Part shown: one piece after another, positions 1 to 6,140 of the stretch
Numbering within the stretch: the stretch's first letter is position 1
Layout: each line of letters opens with the position of its first letter
Source: an uncultured Porphyromonadaceae bacterium
GTDB taxonomy: Bacteria > Bacteroidota > Bacteroidia > Bacteroidales > Muribaculaceae
Assembly: GCA_947178245.1 (NCBI GenBank)
Contig: CAMWXO010000053.1
Location: forward strand, 1-8,878
Direction: 5' to 3'
Length of the DNA stretch: 8,878 nt
Notes under the pieces: generated by a model
The model's database searches: none
Seen by the model: the letters and a program-made list of their open reading frames with translations, nothing else
Told to the model about the DNA's origin: nothing
Translations under genes and position numbers: made by a program

Positions 1-33
1 TCATCCTGAGCCAGGATCAAACTCTCCGTTGTT
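1..33 (-). rRNA. 16S ribosomal RNA, 5' end only (partial)
   Basis: Read on the minus strand, this is the universal bacterial 16S start, including the classical 27F primer site (AGAGTTTGATCCTGGCTCAG), here preceded by AACGG and followed by GATGA. The gene is cut by the left edge of the window, so only about 2% is present. The exact mature 5' end is uncertain by a few bases and was placed by analogy with other Bacteroidetes 16S genes. The direction shows that an rRNA operon is transcribed leftward, out of the window. Confidence 0.95.
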
Positions 34-416
34 AAAATATATTGCTATATCTTTTTTTGCTTGTTTGTTTGTCTCCGGCTTCTCTTTATCAAGGATGGAA
101 TCTTTTCGACGGAAACCCCGAGTGTTCCTCGTGTTCCCTTGTCTCTTGCGCTGCCGACCCCATGGGGGTCAGCGCTGCTGTCTTGTGGCATCATGTCATT
201 GTTCTCAATCTTTGCGCAACCGTCTTCACTCTCCGGCTTTCATCGCTGTGCCGTCGCGTTTCCCGATTGCGGATGCAAAATTACAACATTTTTCAGCCCC
301 ACGCAAGACCCGATAGCTTTTTTCCCATCTTTTTCTCCCGATATGGTGCCTAATAATCTTTATATCAAAGAAATTAATAAATGTTAAAATGTATTTCATT
401 TTGTTAATACAATGAA
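34..416 (-). other. rRNA operon leader region (no gene)
   Basis: This stretch between the candidate rRNA promoter and the 16S 5' end holds no credible gene. The three overlapping short open frames here are on the opposite strand to the rRNA and encode low-complexity, Cys/Ser/Arg-rich sequence typical of chance frames. The region contains one very stable hairpin (148-175) and AT-rich stretches near 31-75 and 345-416. It most likely encodes the pre-16S leader that is removed during rRNA maturation. I could not recognise a clear boxA antitermination sequence. Confidence 0.55.
148..175 (-). other. stable hairpin in pre-16S leader
   Basis: Arms GCGCT (148-152) and GACCCC (156-161) pair with GGGGTC (165-170) and AGCGC (171-175). 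This gives an 11-bp, GC-rich stem with a 3-nt bulge and a 3-nt loop. No T-tract follows on either strand, so it is unlikely to be a terminator. Its place in the leader suggests a structure involved in rRNA folding or processing, which is inference. Confidence 0.5.
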
Positions 417-424
417 CAAATATA
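417..424 (-). promoter_or_regulatory. candidate rRNA promoter -7 element
   Basis: On the minus strand this reads TATATTTG, an exact match to the Bacteroidetes -7 consensus TAnnTTTG. It lies about 385 bp upstream of the 16S 5' end and just downstream of a hairpin that would end transcription of the sigma gene. I do not see a clear TTTG/TTG -33 element at 19-21 nt spacing; the nearest match is a weak TTCA. An alternative weaker -7 (TACATTTT) lies at 393-386 on the minus strand. Confidence 0.42.
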
Positions 425-473
425 CTTGCCGGGTGTTGTGGTGATGAATACCTAATCCTAATCTATAAGCAAT

Positions 474-506
474 GTCGGCGAAATTCCCGCCAGGGAATCC
501 GCCGAC
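474..506 (-). terminator. hairpin terminator downstream of ECF sigma copy A
   Basis: GTCGGCG (474-480) pairs perfectly with CGCCGAC (500-506), and inside it ATTCCC (483-488) pairs with GGGAAT (493-498) around a 4-nt loop. The result is a 13-bp stem with a small 2x1 internal loop. It lies about 80 bp past the stop codon of the sigma gene and before the candidate rRNA promoter, so it probably insulates the two. The minus-strand 3' flank (ATTGCTTATAG) is only moderately T-rich; the plus-strand flank (TATTGTTTTG) is richer. It could therefore act in either direction or be a non-terminating structure. Confidence 0.55.
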
Positions 507-586
507 TATTGTTTTGTAGAATACAGACGAAATTCAAAAAAAGAGTTCCATACATGAAAAATTCACTACGGAACCGCGAAAAGATA

Positions 587-1093
587 TCAACGATAGTCTT
601 TCAGAATCTCACGCAATCTTTTCCTGGTGAAAAATATGCGCGATTTGACCGTGCCGAGCGGCATGTTGAGCCTGTCGGAAATCTCCTCGTATTTATATCC
701 GGCCACGTGCATGGAGAAAGGCTTGCGGAAATCAGGCGCAAAGCCGGCGAGAATTGCGGCTATCTCCTGCATGGCGTAGCTGGTCTCGGGGGTGCCTATG
801 CCTGAATCCTGCGAAAGATTGAGATGATAGCAATCCTCGGAAGAGTCAATGACAGTGTTCTCCCTTGAACTTTTCCTATAGTTATTGATGAAAATATTTC
901 GCATGATTGTGAGCATCCATCCCTTGAAATTGGCATCCGCAACGAACTTGTCCTCATTGTTGAGAGCCTTTAGGGTGGTATCCTGCACGAGATCTTCCGC
1001 CTCTTCTTTGTTGAGTGTCAATTTAAGGGCGAACGACAACAGGTTGCTCTGCATCCCTAATATGGATTCCTGAAAAGCGGTAGAAGCGTTCAT
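587..1093 (-). CDS. ECF (sigma-70 family) RNA polymerase sigma factor, copy A
   Basis: A 168-residue group 4 (extracytoplasmic function) sigma factor with only regions 2 and 4, which directs RNA polymerase core to a set of promoters. Region 2 spans roughly residues 15-75, with AEDLVQDTTLKAL and the promoter-melting segment around GWMLTIMRNIFINNYRK. Region 4 spans roughly 120-165, with the helix-turn-helix GYKYEEISDRLNMPLGTVKSR. I chose the ATG at 1093 rather than the one at 1114 because it then aligns end to end, without gaps and at equal length, with copy B at 6484-6990 (about 103 of 168 residues identical by hand count); the upstream ATG would add 7 residues. No anti-sigma, FecR-like or TonB-receptor gene is adjacent, so it looks like an orphan ECF. 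Orphan ECFs of this kind are known in Bacteroidetes (for example EcfO of Bacteroides fragilis), but I cannot assign orthology. Its target genes are unknown. Confidence 0.93.
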   Translation of the reverse strand: MNASTAFQESILGMQSNLLSFALKLTLNKEEAEDLVQDTTLKALNNEDKFVADANFKGWMLTIMRNIFINNYRKSSRENTVIDSSEDCYHLNLSQDSGIGTPETSYAMQEIAAILAGFAPDFRKPFSMHVAGYKYEEISDRLNMPLGTVKSRIFFTRKRLREILKDYR

Positions 1094-1117
1094 AATGTAA
1101 TCGGTAGCCTGCAATAG

Positions 1118-1161
1118 GGCTGATAGAAGGTAGATTTGTTGTTAGATAGTTTTATTCAGCC
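1118..1161 (-). other. inverted arms in the 5' leader of ECF sigma copy A
   Basis: GGCTGA (1118-1123) and TCAGCC (1156-1161) are perfect 6-bp inverted arms. They begin almost exactly at the expected transcription start and enclose a 32-nt AT-rich loop upstream of both possible start codons. They could fold the leader mRNA of the sigma gene. The arms are short, so chance is a real alternative. Confidence 0.25.
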
Positions 1162-1162
1162 A

Positions 1163-1194
1163 CAAAGTTACGATTTTTTTTTGAAACACACAAA
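1163..1194 (-). promoter_or_regulatory. Bacteroidetes-type promoter of ECF sigma copy A
   Basis: Read on the minus strand, TTTG (1194-1191) is followed after 20 nt by TAACTTTG (1170-1163). This matches the primary-sigma promoter consensus of Bacteroidetes (TTTG, 19-21 nt, TAnnTTTG) in both elements and in spacing. Transcription would start near 1157, leaving a leader of about 63 nt to the ATG at 1093. The perfect match suggests that this sigma gene is transcribed by the housekeeping sigma factor. The promoter is overlapped by a long inverted repeat, described separately. Confidence 0.75.
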
Positions 1195-1204
1195 AAAATC
1201 GTAA
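1168..1204. repeat. perfect 13-bp inverted repeat overlapping the sigma copy A promoter
   Basis: TTACGATTTTTTT (1168-1180) and AAAAAAATCGTAA (1192-1204) are perfect inverted copies separated by 11 nt (TTGAAACACAC). The repeat covers the -33 to -7 spacer, takes in the TTTG box and shares three bases with the -7 box. It could be an operator for a dimeric regulator, a weak AU-rich terminator for the CNNM gene ending at 1285, or both. Against a terminator: the stem is AT-rich apart from one CG step, and the next bases on the minus strand are CTTTG rather than a long T-run. Confidence 0.6.
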
Positions 1205-1284
1205 AAATTCAGAACTTTTTTCAATTCCGATTGTTATTGCGTACTCACCGGCCGGCGTCTCGGGCCACAGAAACGGGGATATCG

Positions 1285-2553
1285 TCAGGATTTCACGGCC
1301 CTAACCTGCTCGATGCGGGTGGTGGACATGCGGGTGACTGTGAAAGTCATGTCGCCGATGACGATGCTGTCGCCTTCCTGCGGGAGGGCCTCGGTAGAGT
1401 CGAGTATATAGCCGGCTATGGTGTTGTAGTCTTCCGATTCCTTGAGGTCAAGACCGAGAGCCTCATTGACGGCGCTAATCTCGGCACGACCGGACAATTC
1501 AAAAGATCCGTCGGGCAAGGTGCGGAAAAGCTGCCTCTGGCGGTCGTGCTCATCTTCTATCTCCCCGAATATTTCCTCCACAAGGTCTTCGAGAGTAGCG
1601 AGCCCGGAAGTGCCGCCGAACTCGTCGATGACTATACACATGGAGCGCTTCTCGGCGATCATGCGCCGCATCATCTTATTGGCCAGCATGGTCTCGGGAG
1701 TAAAAATCACGGGCTTGATATGCGCCGTCCAGTCTTCATCTATATTGAAAAGTTCCGATATATGGATATATCCCACCACGTCGTCGATATCCTCGCGGTA
1801 GACCACTATCTTCGAGAGTCCGGTGCGGGAGAAGAGCGAGAGAAGGTCGGCTCGGGAGGTGGAATCGCGCTCCACTGCTATAATCTCGTTGCGCGGCCTC
1901 ATGCACTCCGCTATCGTGGTATCCTTGAAATCTACCGCATTGCGAAATATCTTCACTTCATTCTCCACTTCGCCACTGTTCTGCTGCGAGCCATGAAGCG
2001 ACTCTTCAAGATAATCGTCGAGCTGATCCATGGTGATGAGCGTAGCGTCCACTTTGGTCTCCTTAATTCCGAAGAGCCCCATCATTCCCCTTGAGATAAG
2101 GGAGATAAACTTCGACACCGGATAGAGCACCATATAAATGAGATAGAGCGGCACTGCGAAAATGCGCATCATGAAATTGGGATTGATACGGAAAGTGGCC
2201 TTAGGCAGGAACTCGCCGCAGAGCAGGATCACCAGTGTGGAGAGAATCGTATTGACGATCAGCACCGGAGCCTCGGCATCGCCGAACCATTTCTCGAGCA
2301 CAGGGTTGATGAGCACGGAAAAGGTAATGCCGTAGACCACGAGCACCACATTATTGCCCACGAGGAGAGAAGATATGAACATATCCTCATTGTTGGTGAA
2401 CCGGCGGATGATGCGGTCGATGATTCCGCCGCGGCTCCCGTCGATGCGCATTCTCACCTTATTGCTCTGCACATAGGCTATCTCGGTGCCTGAGAAGAGC
2501 GCTGAGAAAATCACGGCTATGATGGTCAGTATTAAAGCGGAATAAAAAGTCAT
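1285..2553 (-). CDS. CNNM/CBS/CorC-domain membrane protein (HlyC/CorC family, GldE-like)
   Basis: A 422-residue inner-membrane protein of the CNNM (DUF21) - CBS pair - CorC_HlyC family. The N-terminal CNNM domain (residues 1 to about 165) has four hydrophobic segments near 5-25, 60-85, 97-115 and 130-152, with the family motifs SGTEIA (21-26), GNN (66-68) and GEFLPKA (113-119). Two CBS motifs follow at about 212-270 and 280-337, the second carrying the diagnostic DEFGGTSGLATLEDLVEEI stretch. The CorC_HlyC domain lies at about 350-420. Known members take part in Mg2+ (and Co2+) efflux or resistance, and the flavobacterial paralogue GldE is linked to gliding. The old label 'hemolysin' is misleading. 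It is the last gene of the divIC-coaX-lptC cluster, starting 54 bp after the lptC stop. The function here is inferred from the family; the ion transported is not shown by the sequence. Confidence 0.9.
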   Translation of the reverse strand: MTFYSALILTIIAVIFSALFSGTEIAYVQSNKVRMRIDGSRGGIIDRIIRRFTNNEDMFISSLLVGNNVVLVVYGITFSVLINPVLEKWFGDAEAPVLIVNTILSTLVILLCGEFLPKATFRINPNFMMRIFAVPLYLIYMVLYPVSKFISLISRGMMGLFGIKETKVDATLITMDQLDDYLEESLHGSQQNSGEVENEVKIFRNAVDFKDTTIAECMRPRNEIIAVERDSTSRADLLSLFSRTGLSKIVVYREDIDDVVGYIHISELFNIDEDWTAHIKPVIFTPETMLANKMMRRMIAEKRSMCIVIDEFGGTSGLATLEDLVEEIFGEIEDEHDRQRQLFRTLPDGSFELSGRAEISAVNEALGLDLKESEDYNTIAGYILDSTEALPQEGDSIVIGDMTFTVTRMSTTRIEQVRAVKS

Positions 2554-2607
2554 CTGTCTTAATGAATGGGTAAATGATAGCGCTTTGCGATAATAACTGA
2601 ATGAATT

Positions 2608-3183
2608 CTAATGTCGCAGATCCTCATTGACGGGGAAGATGCCGGTGGGATGCTTAATGGTGTATTTCGTCAGGCGGTCGTTGCTTTCAAAACCTATGCC
2701 TTCCAGCATTCTGTCGGGGGTCTCGATGTGTATGAAAGAGTCGCTGTAGAGCCGGTTGCGTCTCTGATCCCAGAAAAGCTGCTGCGTCATGAAGAGCTCG
2801 CCGGGCTCCTTCTTCAACTCCACGTGGCCGTCAAGCCTCCACAGATTGAGCATCCTGAAGAATCTGGCCGAGTCTGCCGCCACCGAAGCGATGACATTAA
2901 ACTTGCGGTCATACTTCTGCAGAAATATGCCTTTAGGGAAGTTCCAGTAGGGAGTATCGACCTCATCGTAGACATTCCAGAGCGGGGAGACAATCTTATA
3001 CTGGGTGATTCCGGAGTCGGAGATAAGCGTGGCCACATTGACGGTGCTCATCGAAGGCATCGTCTTCGGGTCGATCTTTCCGGCCACCCCGAGCTTGCCG
3101 TCTTCCTTACATCCGCCTGAGAGGATGATGACAGCCAATGTCGCCGCCACAGCCACTCCCGACCATCTTCCAAACGCAGCCAT
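2608..3183 (-). CDS. lptC: LPS export protein LptC (lipoprotein-like form)
   Basis: A 191-residue LptC/DUF1239 protein. LptC takes lipopolysaccharide from the LptB2FG ABC transporter and passes it to the periplasmic bridge toward the outer membrane. The N-terminus is basic, then hydrophobic (residues 8-24), and ends in LSGGC with Cys25, so it may be cleaved and lipidated; E. coli LptC instead keeps a transmembrane anchor. The lipobox is not canonical, because Leu sits at -4 rather than -3. The body (about 45-180) has the beta-jellyroll-like pattern of the family, including YWNFPKGI, DSARFFRM, LWRLDGHVELKK and RNRLYSDSFIHIETPDRMLEGIGFES. The start is 8 nt after the upstream gene's stop, which suggests coupled translation. 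Its place next to an outer-membrane barrel gene supports an envelope role. Confidence 0.88.
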   Translation of the reverse strand: MAAFGRWSGVAVAATLAVIILSGGCKEDGKLGVAGKIDPKTMPSMSTVNVATLISDSGITQYKIVSPLWNVYDEVDTPYWNFPKGIFLQKYDRKFNVIASVAADSARFFRMLNLWRLDGHVELKKEPGELFMTQQLFWDQRRNRLYSDSFIHIETPDRMLEGIGFESNDRLTKYTIKHPTGIFPVNEDLRH

Positions 3184-3191
3184 CAGGGTCT

Positions 3192-4451
3192 TTAATTGAT
3201 CTTTCTCTTATAGAACATCACCTCGTTGAAGTTTACACCAATGTTGAGGCTGAGATAGTTTTCAGTGAGCATATTGACCGGGGCGGAATAGCGGTGACGC
3301 CATTCGAGGCCGACGTTGATCATAGTCTTCGCGCGGGGTGCAGTGAAGCCTGTGCCGAGCGAGAGGCCGAATTCCTTCACCGAGTTGGCTCCCACCTTCA
3401 GATAGTCGCGCGTGAAGAATCCTCCGATCCTCCAGGGCATTCTTTCCAGATAAGAGCCACGCACATTGTGGGCATATTCACCGCCGACCGCGAAAGTGCG
3501 CCGGTCGTTGAACCGCATTCCCTGAAACACCACCTGGCCGGCAGCATCGGTGAGAGACGAAAACTCGGCCTTAGACCACTGTTGCCACGTAAAATCAGCT
3601 TCAATCAAGATGCTATGGACACGCTCGTGCCTGTAAGCCAATCCCACACCCAGAGTCTGCGGAGAGTAGTATTTGCCTTTCATGCCGGAATAAGCCACTG
3701 TGTCGGGACGAGTGTCAGACGTCAGATCCTGAAGCGTGAGCCACGTCTTGCCGTGGAAACTTTTCTTGGGTGAATAAGTGGCGCCGAGCGTGAGGCTGTT
3801 GGTTTTATCGAGCGGCTGACAATATTGCAGACCCGCCACTATATTCCAGTCACGAATCTCCATTATCTGCTCGAAAAGTGACTGCGATGCAGAAGTAGGA
3901 GAAGCATACACATCGTTCTGAATAGTTCCGAAGTCATACGAGACATTGACTCCCAGCGAGAGGCCGCCCACTTTGCCCGAGACACCGGCGTAGGCCTGAT
4001 TGATGCCTCCCGAGCCCTGATTCTGGCGCGCACCGAACTTGATATCCTCGCCGAAAGCATAGCCCACCTGCGTGAGAGGCACCATACCTATCGACATACC
4101 CATATATTTCGACAGGGGGAACTGCATGGTGACATATTGAAGACCACCACCCCACGAATGATTGCTTCCGCTATCGTCGCTGCTCCACTGCGATGCCACA
4201 TTGGCCCCCATATCCCAAAGGAATGTGAGCGAGTCGATCGAAGCGTACGACGCGGGATTCATGGCATTGATCTGTCGTCCGGACTGCATGGCGTAGCCCA
4301 CACCGCCCATCTGACGCTGTTTCGACGTGGCGCGGTTGCCCATTACGCCGTAGCCATACATAGAATAAGGTGTATTGACATCCGCCATCGCAGAGGCTGC
4401 GCATGACATGCAGAGAAGGACTCCGCCCAAGAATTTAACTGTCTTTGTCAT
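3192..4451 (-). CDS. putative outer-membrane beta-barrel protein (possibly FadL/OmpP1-like)
   Basis: A 419-residue exported protein of unproven function. It has a clear signal peptide (KTVKFLGGVLLCMSCAASAMA, with likely cleavage near residue 23-24 before DVNTPYS). The rest alternates glycine and aromatic residues in short amphipathic stretches, as in outer-membrane beta-barrels; examples are GLQYVTMQFPLSKYMGMS, LSLGVNVSYDFG and FTRDYLKVGANSV. The segments MGGVGYAM and NAMNPASYASIDSLTF, near the mature N-terminus, recall the start of FadL/OmpP1/PorV-type barrels in Bacteroidetes, but I cannot confirm the family. The start overlaps the coaX stop by 17 bp, and its own stop is 8 nt before lptC. 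This tight packing with lptC suggests an envelope or transport role. Confidence is high that it is a real outer-membrane protein and low for any specific function. Confidence 0.85.
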   Translation of the reverse strand: MTKTVKFLGGVLLCMSCAASAMADVNTPYSMYGYGVMGNRATSKQRQMGGVGYAMQSGRQINAMNPASYASIDSLTFLWDMGANVASQWSSDDSGSNHSWGGGLQYVTMQFPLSKYMGMSIGMVPLTQVGYAFGEDIKFGARQNQGSGGINQAYAGVSGKVGGLSLGVNVSYDFGTIQNDVYASPTSASQSLFEQIMEIRDWNIVAGLQYCQPLDKTNSLTLGATYSPKKSFHGKTWLTLQDLTSDTRPDTVAYSGMKGKYYSPQTLGVGLAYRHERVHSILIEADFTWQQWSKAEFSSLTDAAGQVVFQGMRFNDRRTFAVGGEYAHNVRGSYLERMPWRIGGFFTRDYLKVGANSVKEFGLSLGTGFTAPRAKTMINVGLEWRHRYSAPVNMLTENYLSLNIGVNFNEVMFYKRKIN

Positions 4452-5187
4452 TATGATTGTAAATGTATAGCAGACCCCGGGCCATCAGGTCGGGAACGTG
4501 GTCGGCTGGTATGCGTGTTGAGATGCACTCATGCAGGATCGGGGCGTCGCCGCCGGTCAGCACAAGCCGTGTGCATCCGAAATAATTTCTATATTCACGG
4601 AAAGTCTCCGCTATCTCGTCAGATATTCCCCTCACCACTCCGGAGCGTATGCAGGAATCAGTGCCGTCGCCGATTATGGGAGGACACCCTTCGCAAGAGA
4701 GGAGCGGCAAAGCAGAAGTGAACTGATGAATCGACTCGAAGCGGAGACGCATTCCCGCCGTGATCCTGCCTCCCCGGAAGCATCCCGAGGCGTCGACCAC
4801 GTCGAGAGTTATGGCGGTGCCGGCATCCACCACCGCGACGCATTCACCCGGAAAAGAGCATGCGGCGCCCGCGGCGAGCGCGATCCGGTCGAAGCCGAGA
4901 GTGGCCAGCGTGGAATAGTCGATGGATACCGGAAGCGGAGTCCGGCGCGAAAGCACCAGCAACCTGCCCGCGACAGCCATCCTCAACGACTCCACCAGGC
5001 GCGAATCGATGCGCCCGACACTGCAAAAAGCGCCGCAGTCGGCGTCATAGCGCTCCACGACCGAAAAAAACTCTTCAGTAGCGTCTGTGGCCACACGGCA
5101 TGCCTCCTTCACTTCACCATCTACGATGAGGGTGAGCTTGAAAAAGGAATTGCCTTGATCTACGGCTATAAAACGCTGACTATTCAT
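4435..5187 (-). CDS. coaX: type III pantothenate kinase
   Basis: A 250-residue CoaX, which phosphorylates pantothenate with ATP in the first committed step of coenzyme A synthesis in the cytoplasm. It belongs to the ASKHA (acetate kinase/Hsp70/actin) fold. Visible motifs are the phosphate-binding DQGNSFFK with Asp10, the pantothenate-binding LGFDRIALAAGA with Asp100 and Arg101, the second phosphate loop VVDAGTAITLD with the catalytic Asp121, the GGRITAG segment (139-145) and the adenosine-side TGGDA (211-215). The usual Tyr of the (Y)GxDR motif is Phe here, and the usual GGxIxPG Pro is Ala; both are conservative changes. Length is normal for the family (about 240-260). The type III enzyme needs a monovalent cation and resists CoA feedback, as known for CoaX in general. 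The gene starts 27 nt after the upstream membrane-protein gene and overlaps the next gene by 17 bp. Confidence 0.95.
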   Translation of the reverse strand: MNSQRFIAVDQGNSFFKLTLIVDGEVKEACRVATDATEEFFSVVERYDADCGAFCSVGRIDSRLVESLRMAVAGRLLVLSRRTPLPVSIDYSTLATLGFDRIALAAGAACSFPGECVAVVDAGTAITLDVVDASGCFRGGRITAGMRLRFESIHQFTSALPLLSCEGCPPIIGDGTDSCIRSGVVRGISDEIAETFREYRNYFGCTRLVLTGGDAPILHECISTRIPADHVPDLMARGLLYIYNHNDKDS

Positions 5188-5214
5188 TTCCGCACCTTAA
5201 TTTGTTACAGGAAT

Positions 5215-5670
5215 TCAATTGTTTGAGGCCTCTTTCTTCTGCCTGAAAGAAATCATCCAGCTCGCCACAATCTGAATCACGGCCCCGGCCATGGTGAAAG
5301 CCACCGTCTGCCGCAATATGGCGAGCGGGCCGACAGGTATGCCGGAGAAATGCTGCTCCTGATAGAACCAGAAAGCACCGCCCACAATGAAGCACATTCC
5401 GGCCCAGAACTCCATGCGGCGCAGGCGCCTCAGGCGGAGCGATTCGCCCTCGATGTTGGAATTGACGGCCCTGGCGGCGGTATAGAGGAGGGCGCCTGCG
5501 GCATACACCCATTTCGCCCAAGCGAGTGGCACACCGATAAAGTTACCGAAAAAGGGGAGCATCATGGCCACGAGCACGAGCAGGAGCCCGCAGGTAGCGG
5601 CACTCTCGGCCCTGTTGCTTCGCGCTTCACGGCGCAACTTATTGTTATTCCTGTCTTCAGTCGGCTTCAT
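5215..5670 (-). CDS. conserved four-helix membrane protein of unknown function
   Basis: A 151-residue inner-membrane protein that I do not recognise by name. After a charged N-terminus (MKPTEDRNNNKLRREARSNR) there are four predicted transmembrane segments at about 24-46, 47-69, 85-102 and 115-139, with a basic linker (LRLRRLRRME) between the second and third and a basic C-terminal tail. I chose the ATG at 5670, 7 nt after the divIC-like stop at 5678, because an alternative ATG at 5700 would add 10 residues and overlap that gene by 23 bp. My recollection is that similar small membrane proteins follow the septum-initiator gene in Bacteroidales, so a division- or envelope-linked role is possible. 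That is inference from position only. Confidence 0.8.
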   Translation of the reverse strand: MKPTEDRNNNKLRREARSNRAESAATCGLLLVLVAMMLPFFGNFIGVPLAWAKWVYAAGALLYTAARAVNSNIEGESLRLRRLRRMEFWAGMCFIVGGAFWFYQEQHFSGIPVGPLAILRQTVAFTMAGAVIQIVASWMISFRQKKEASNN

Positions 5671-5677
5671 AATATTT

Positions 5678-5998
5678 TCACTTTCCGGCGGCGGGAACAA
5701 GCAGGAAGACGTCTTCGGTAGGCCTCTTCATGTGATACTGCTCCCTGGCGATAAATTCAAGATCATCATCGCCGCGCTCTATGGCGAGCCGGCGCTCACG
5801 GTAATAGCGCGCGGAGTCGTTGCTCTCCTTTATCTCTCTCTTGAGGCGCACTATATCCTGCTCGAACTGCATACTCTGCTTCAGCGATGCGTCGTCGTTG
5901 AGCAGCAGTATGCCGAGACATAGGATAAACAGCAACATCAGTGGGATGTTGGCTACTCGCTTATACCAATATGCCGCTTTTCTTGAAAAACTGCTCAC
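5678..5998 (-). CDS. septum formation initiator family protein (DivIC/FtsB-like)
   Basis: A 106-residue bitopic membrane protein of the DivIC/FtsB family, which works in the divisome with FtsL- and FtsQ-type partners. It has a short cytoplasmic N-terminus, one transmembrane helix (about 18-34, IPLMLLFILCLGILLL), a periplasmic coiled coil (about 38-75, rich in Glu/Lys/Arg), and the typical C-terminal motif AREQYHMKRPTEDVFLL (84-100). The start codon is GTG; an in-frame TAA lies directly before it, and the next Met (residue 21) would destroy the membrane helix. GTG is therefore the only credible common start. It is the first gene of the six-gene cluster, and its use of a weaker start codon may hold expression low. 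Length is normal for the family. Confidence 0.9.
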   Translation of the reverse strand: MSSFSRKAAYWYKRVANIPLMLLFILCLGILLLNDDASLKQSMQFEQDIVRLKREIKESNDSARYYRERRLAIERGDDDLEFIAREQYHMKRPTEDVFLLVPAAGK

Positions 5999-6047
5999 TT
6001 AGTTCGGGTGGAGTGTTGATCTATATATTAATGTGTGGCCGACGCTT

Positions 6048-6109
6048 CCCGGACGGCTTCGGGCGTGTCGCGCCATGCCACTCCGCCATCTGCGTTTATT
6101 CGGGCATGG
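6048..6109 (-). other. inverted repeats in the leader of the divIC-like cluster
   Basis: CCATGCC (6073-6079) and GGCATGG (6103-6109) are perfect 7-bp inverted arms with a 23-nt spacer. Next to them, CCCG (6048-6051) and CGGG (6060-6063) could form a short second stem. Both fall inside the roughly 125-nt leader expected if transcription starts after the box at 6133-6140. They may fold in the mRNA; no known riboswitch class is recognisable. Confidence 0.3.
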
Positions 6110-6132
6110 ACATACGACGATGCAAAATTAAT

Positions 6133-6140
6133 CAAATATA
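6133..6140 (-). promoter_or_regulatory. candidate promoter -7 element of the divIC-coaX-lptC cluster
   Basis: On the minus strand this reads TATATTTG, an exact TAnnTTTG match and the same octamer as the candidate rRNA -7 box at 417-424. A start about 7 nt downstream would give a leader of about 125 nt before the GTG at 5998. The -33 region (AGAAAGTTAATT) lacks a clear TTG. The AT-rich surroundings raise the chance of a random match. Confidence 0.42.

Noticed and set aside
29..387. Three overlapping short open frames at the left end
   Set aside because: They lie in the rRNA leader on the opposite strand and overlap the 16S start or its promoter-proximal region. The products look like random translation.
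1248..1265. CCGGCCGG palindrome and GGCC repeats past the CNNM stop as a terminator
   Set aside because: Arms are only 4 bp around a sizeable loop and no T-run follows; the 13-bp repeat further down is the stronger structure.
1231..2094. 287-codon open frame on the plus strand
   Set aside because: It is antisense to the CNNM/CBS protein, whose motifs are unmistakable. The antisense frame stays open because of codon bias and gives a His-rich sequence with no recognisable domain.
4531..5226. 231-codon open frame on the plus strand
   Set aside because: Antisense to coaX; composition is Arg/His/Ala-rich without family features.
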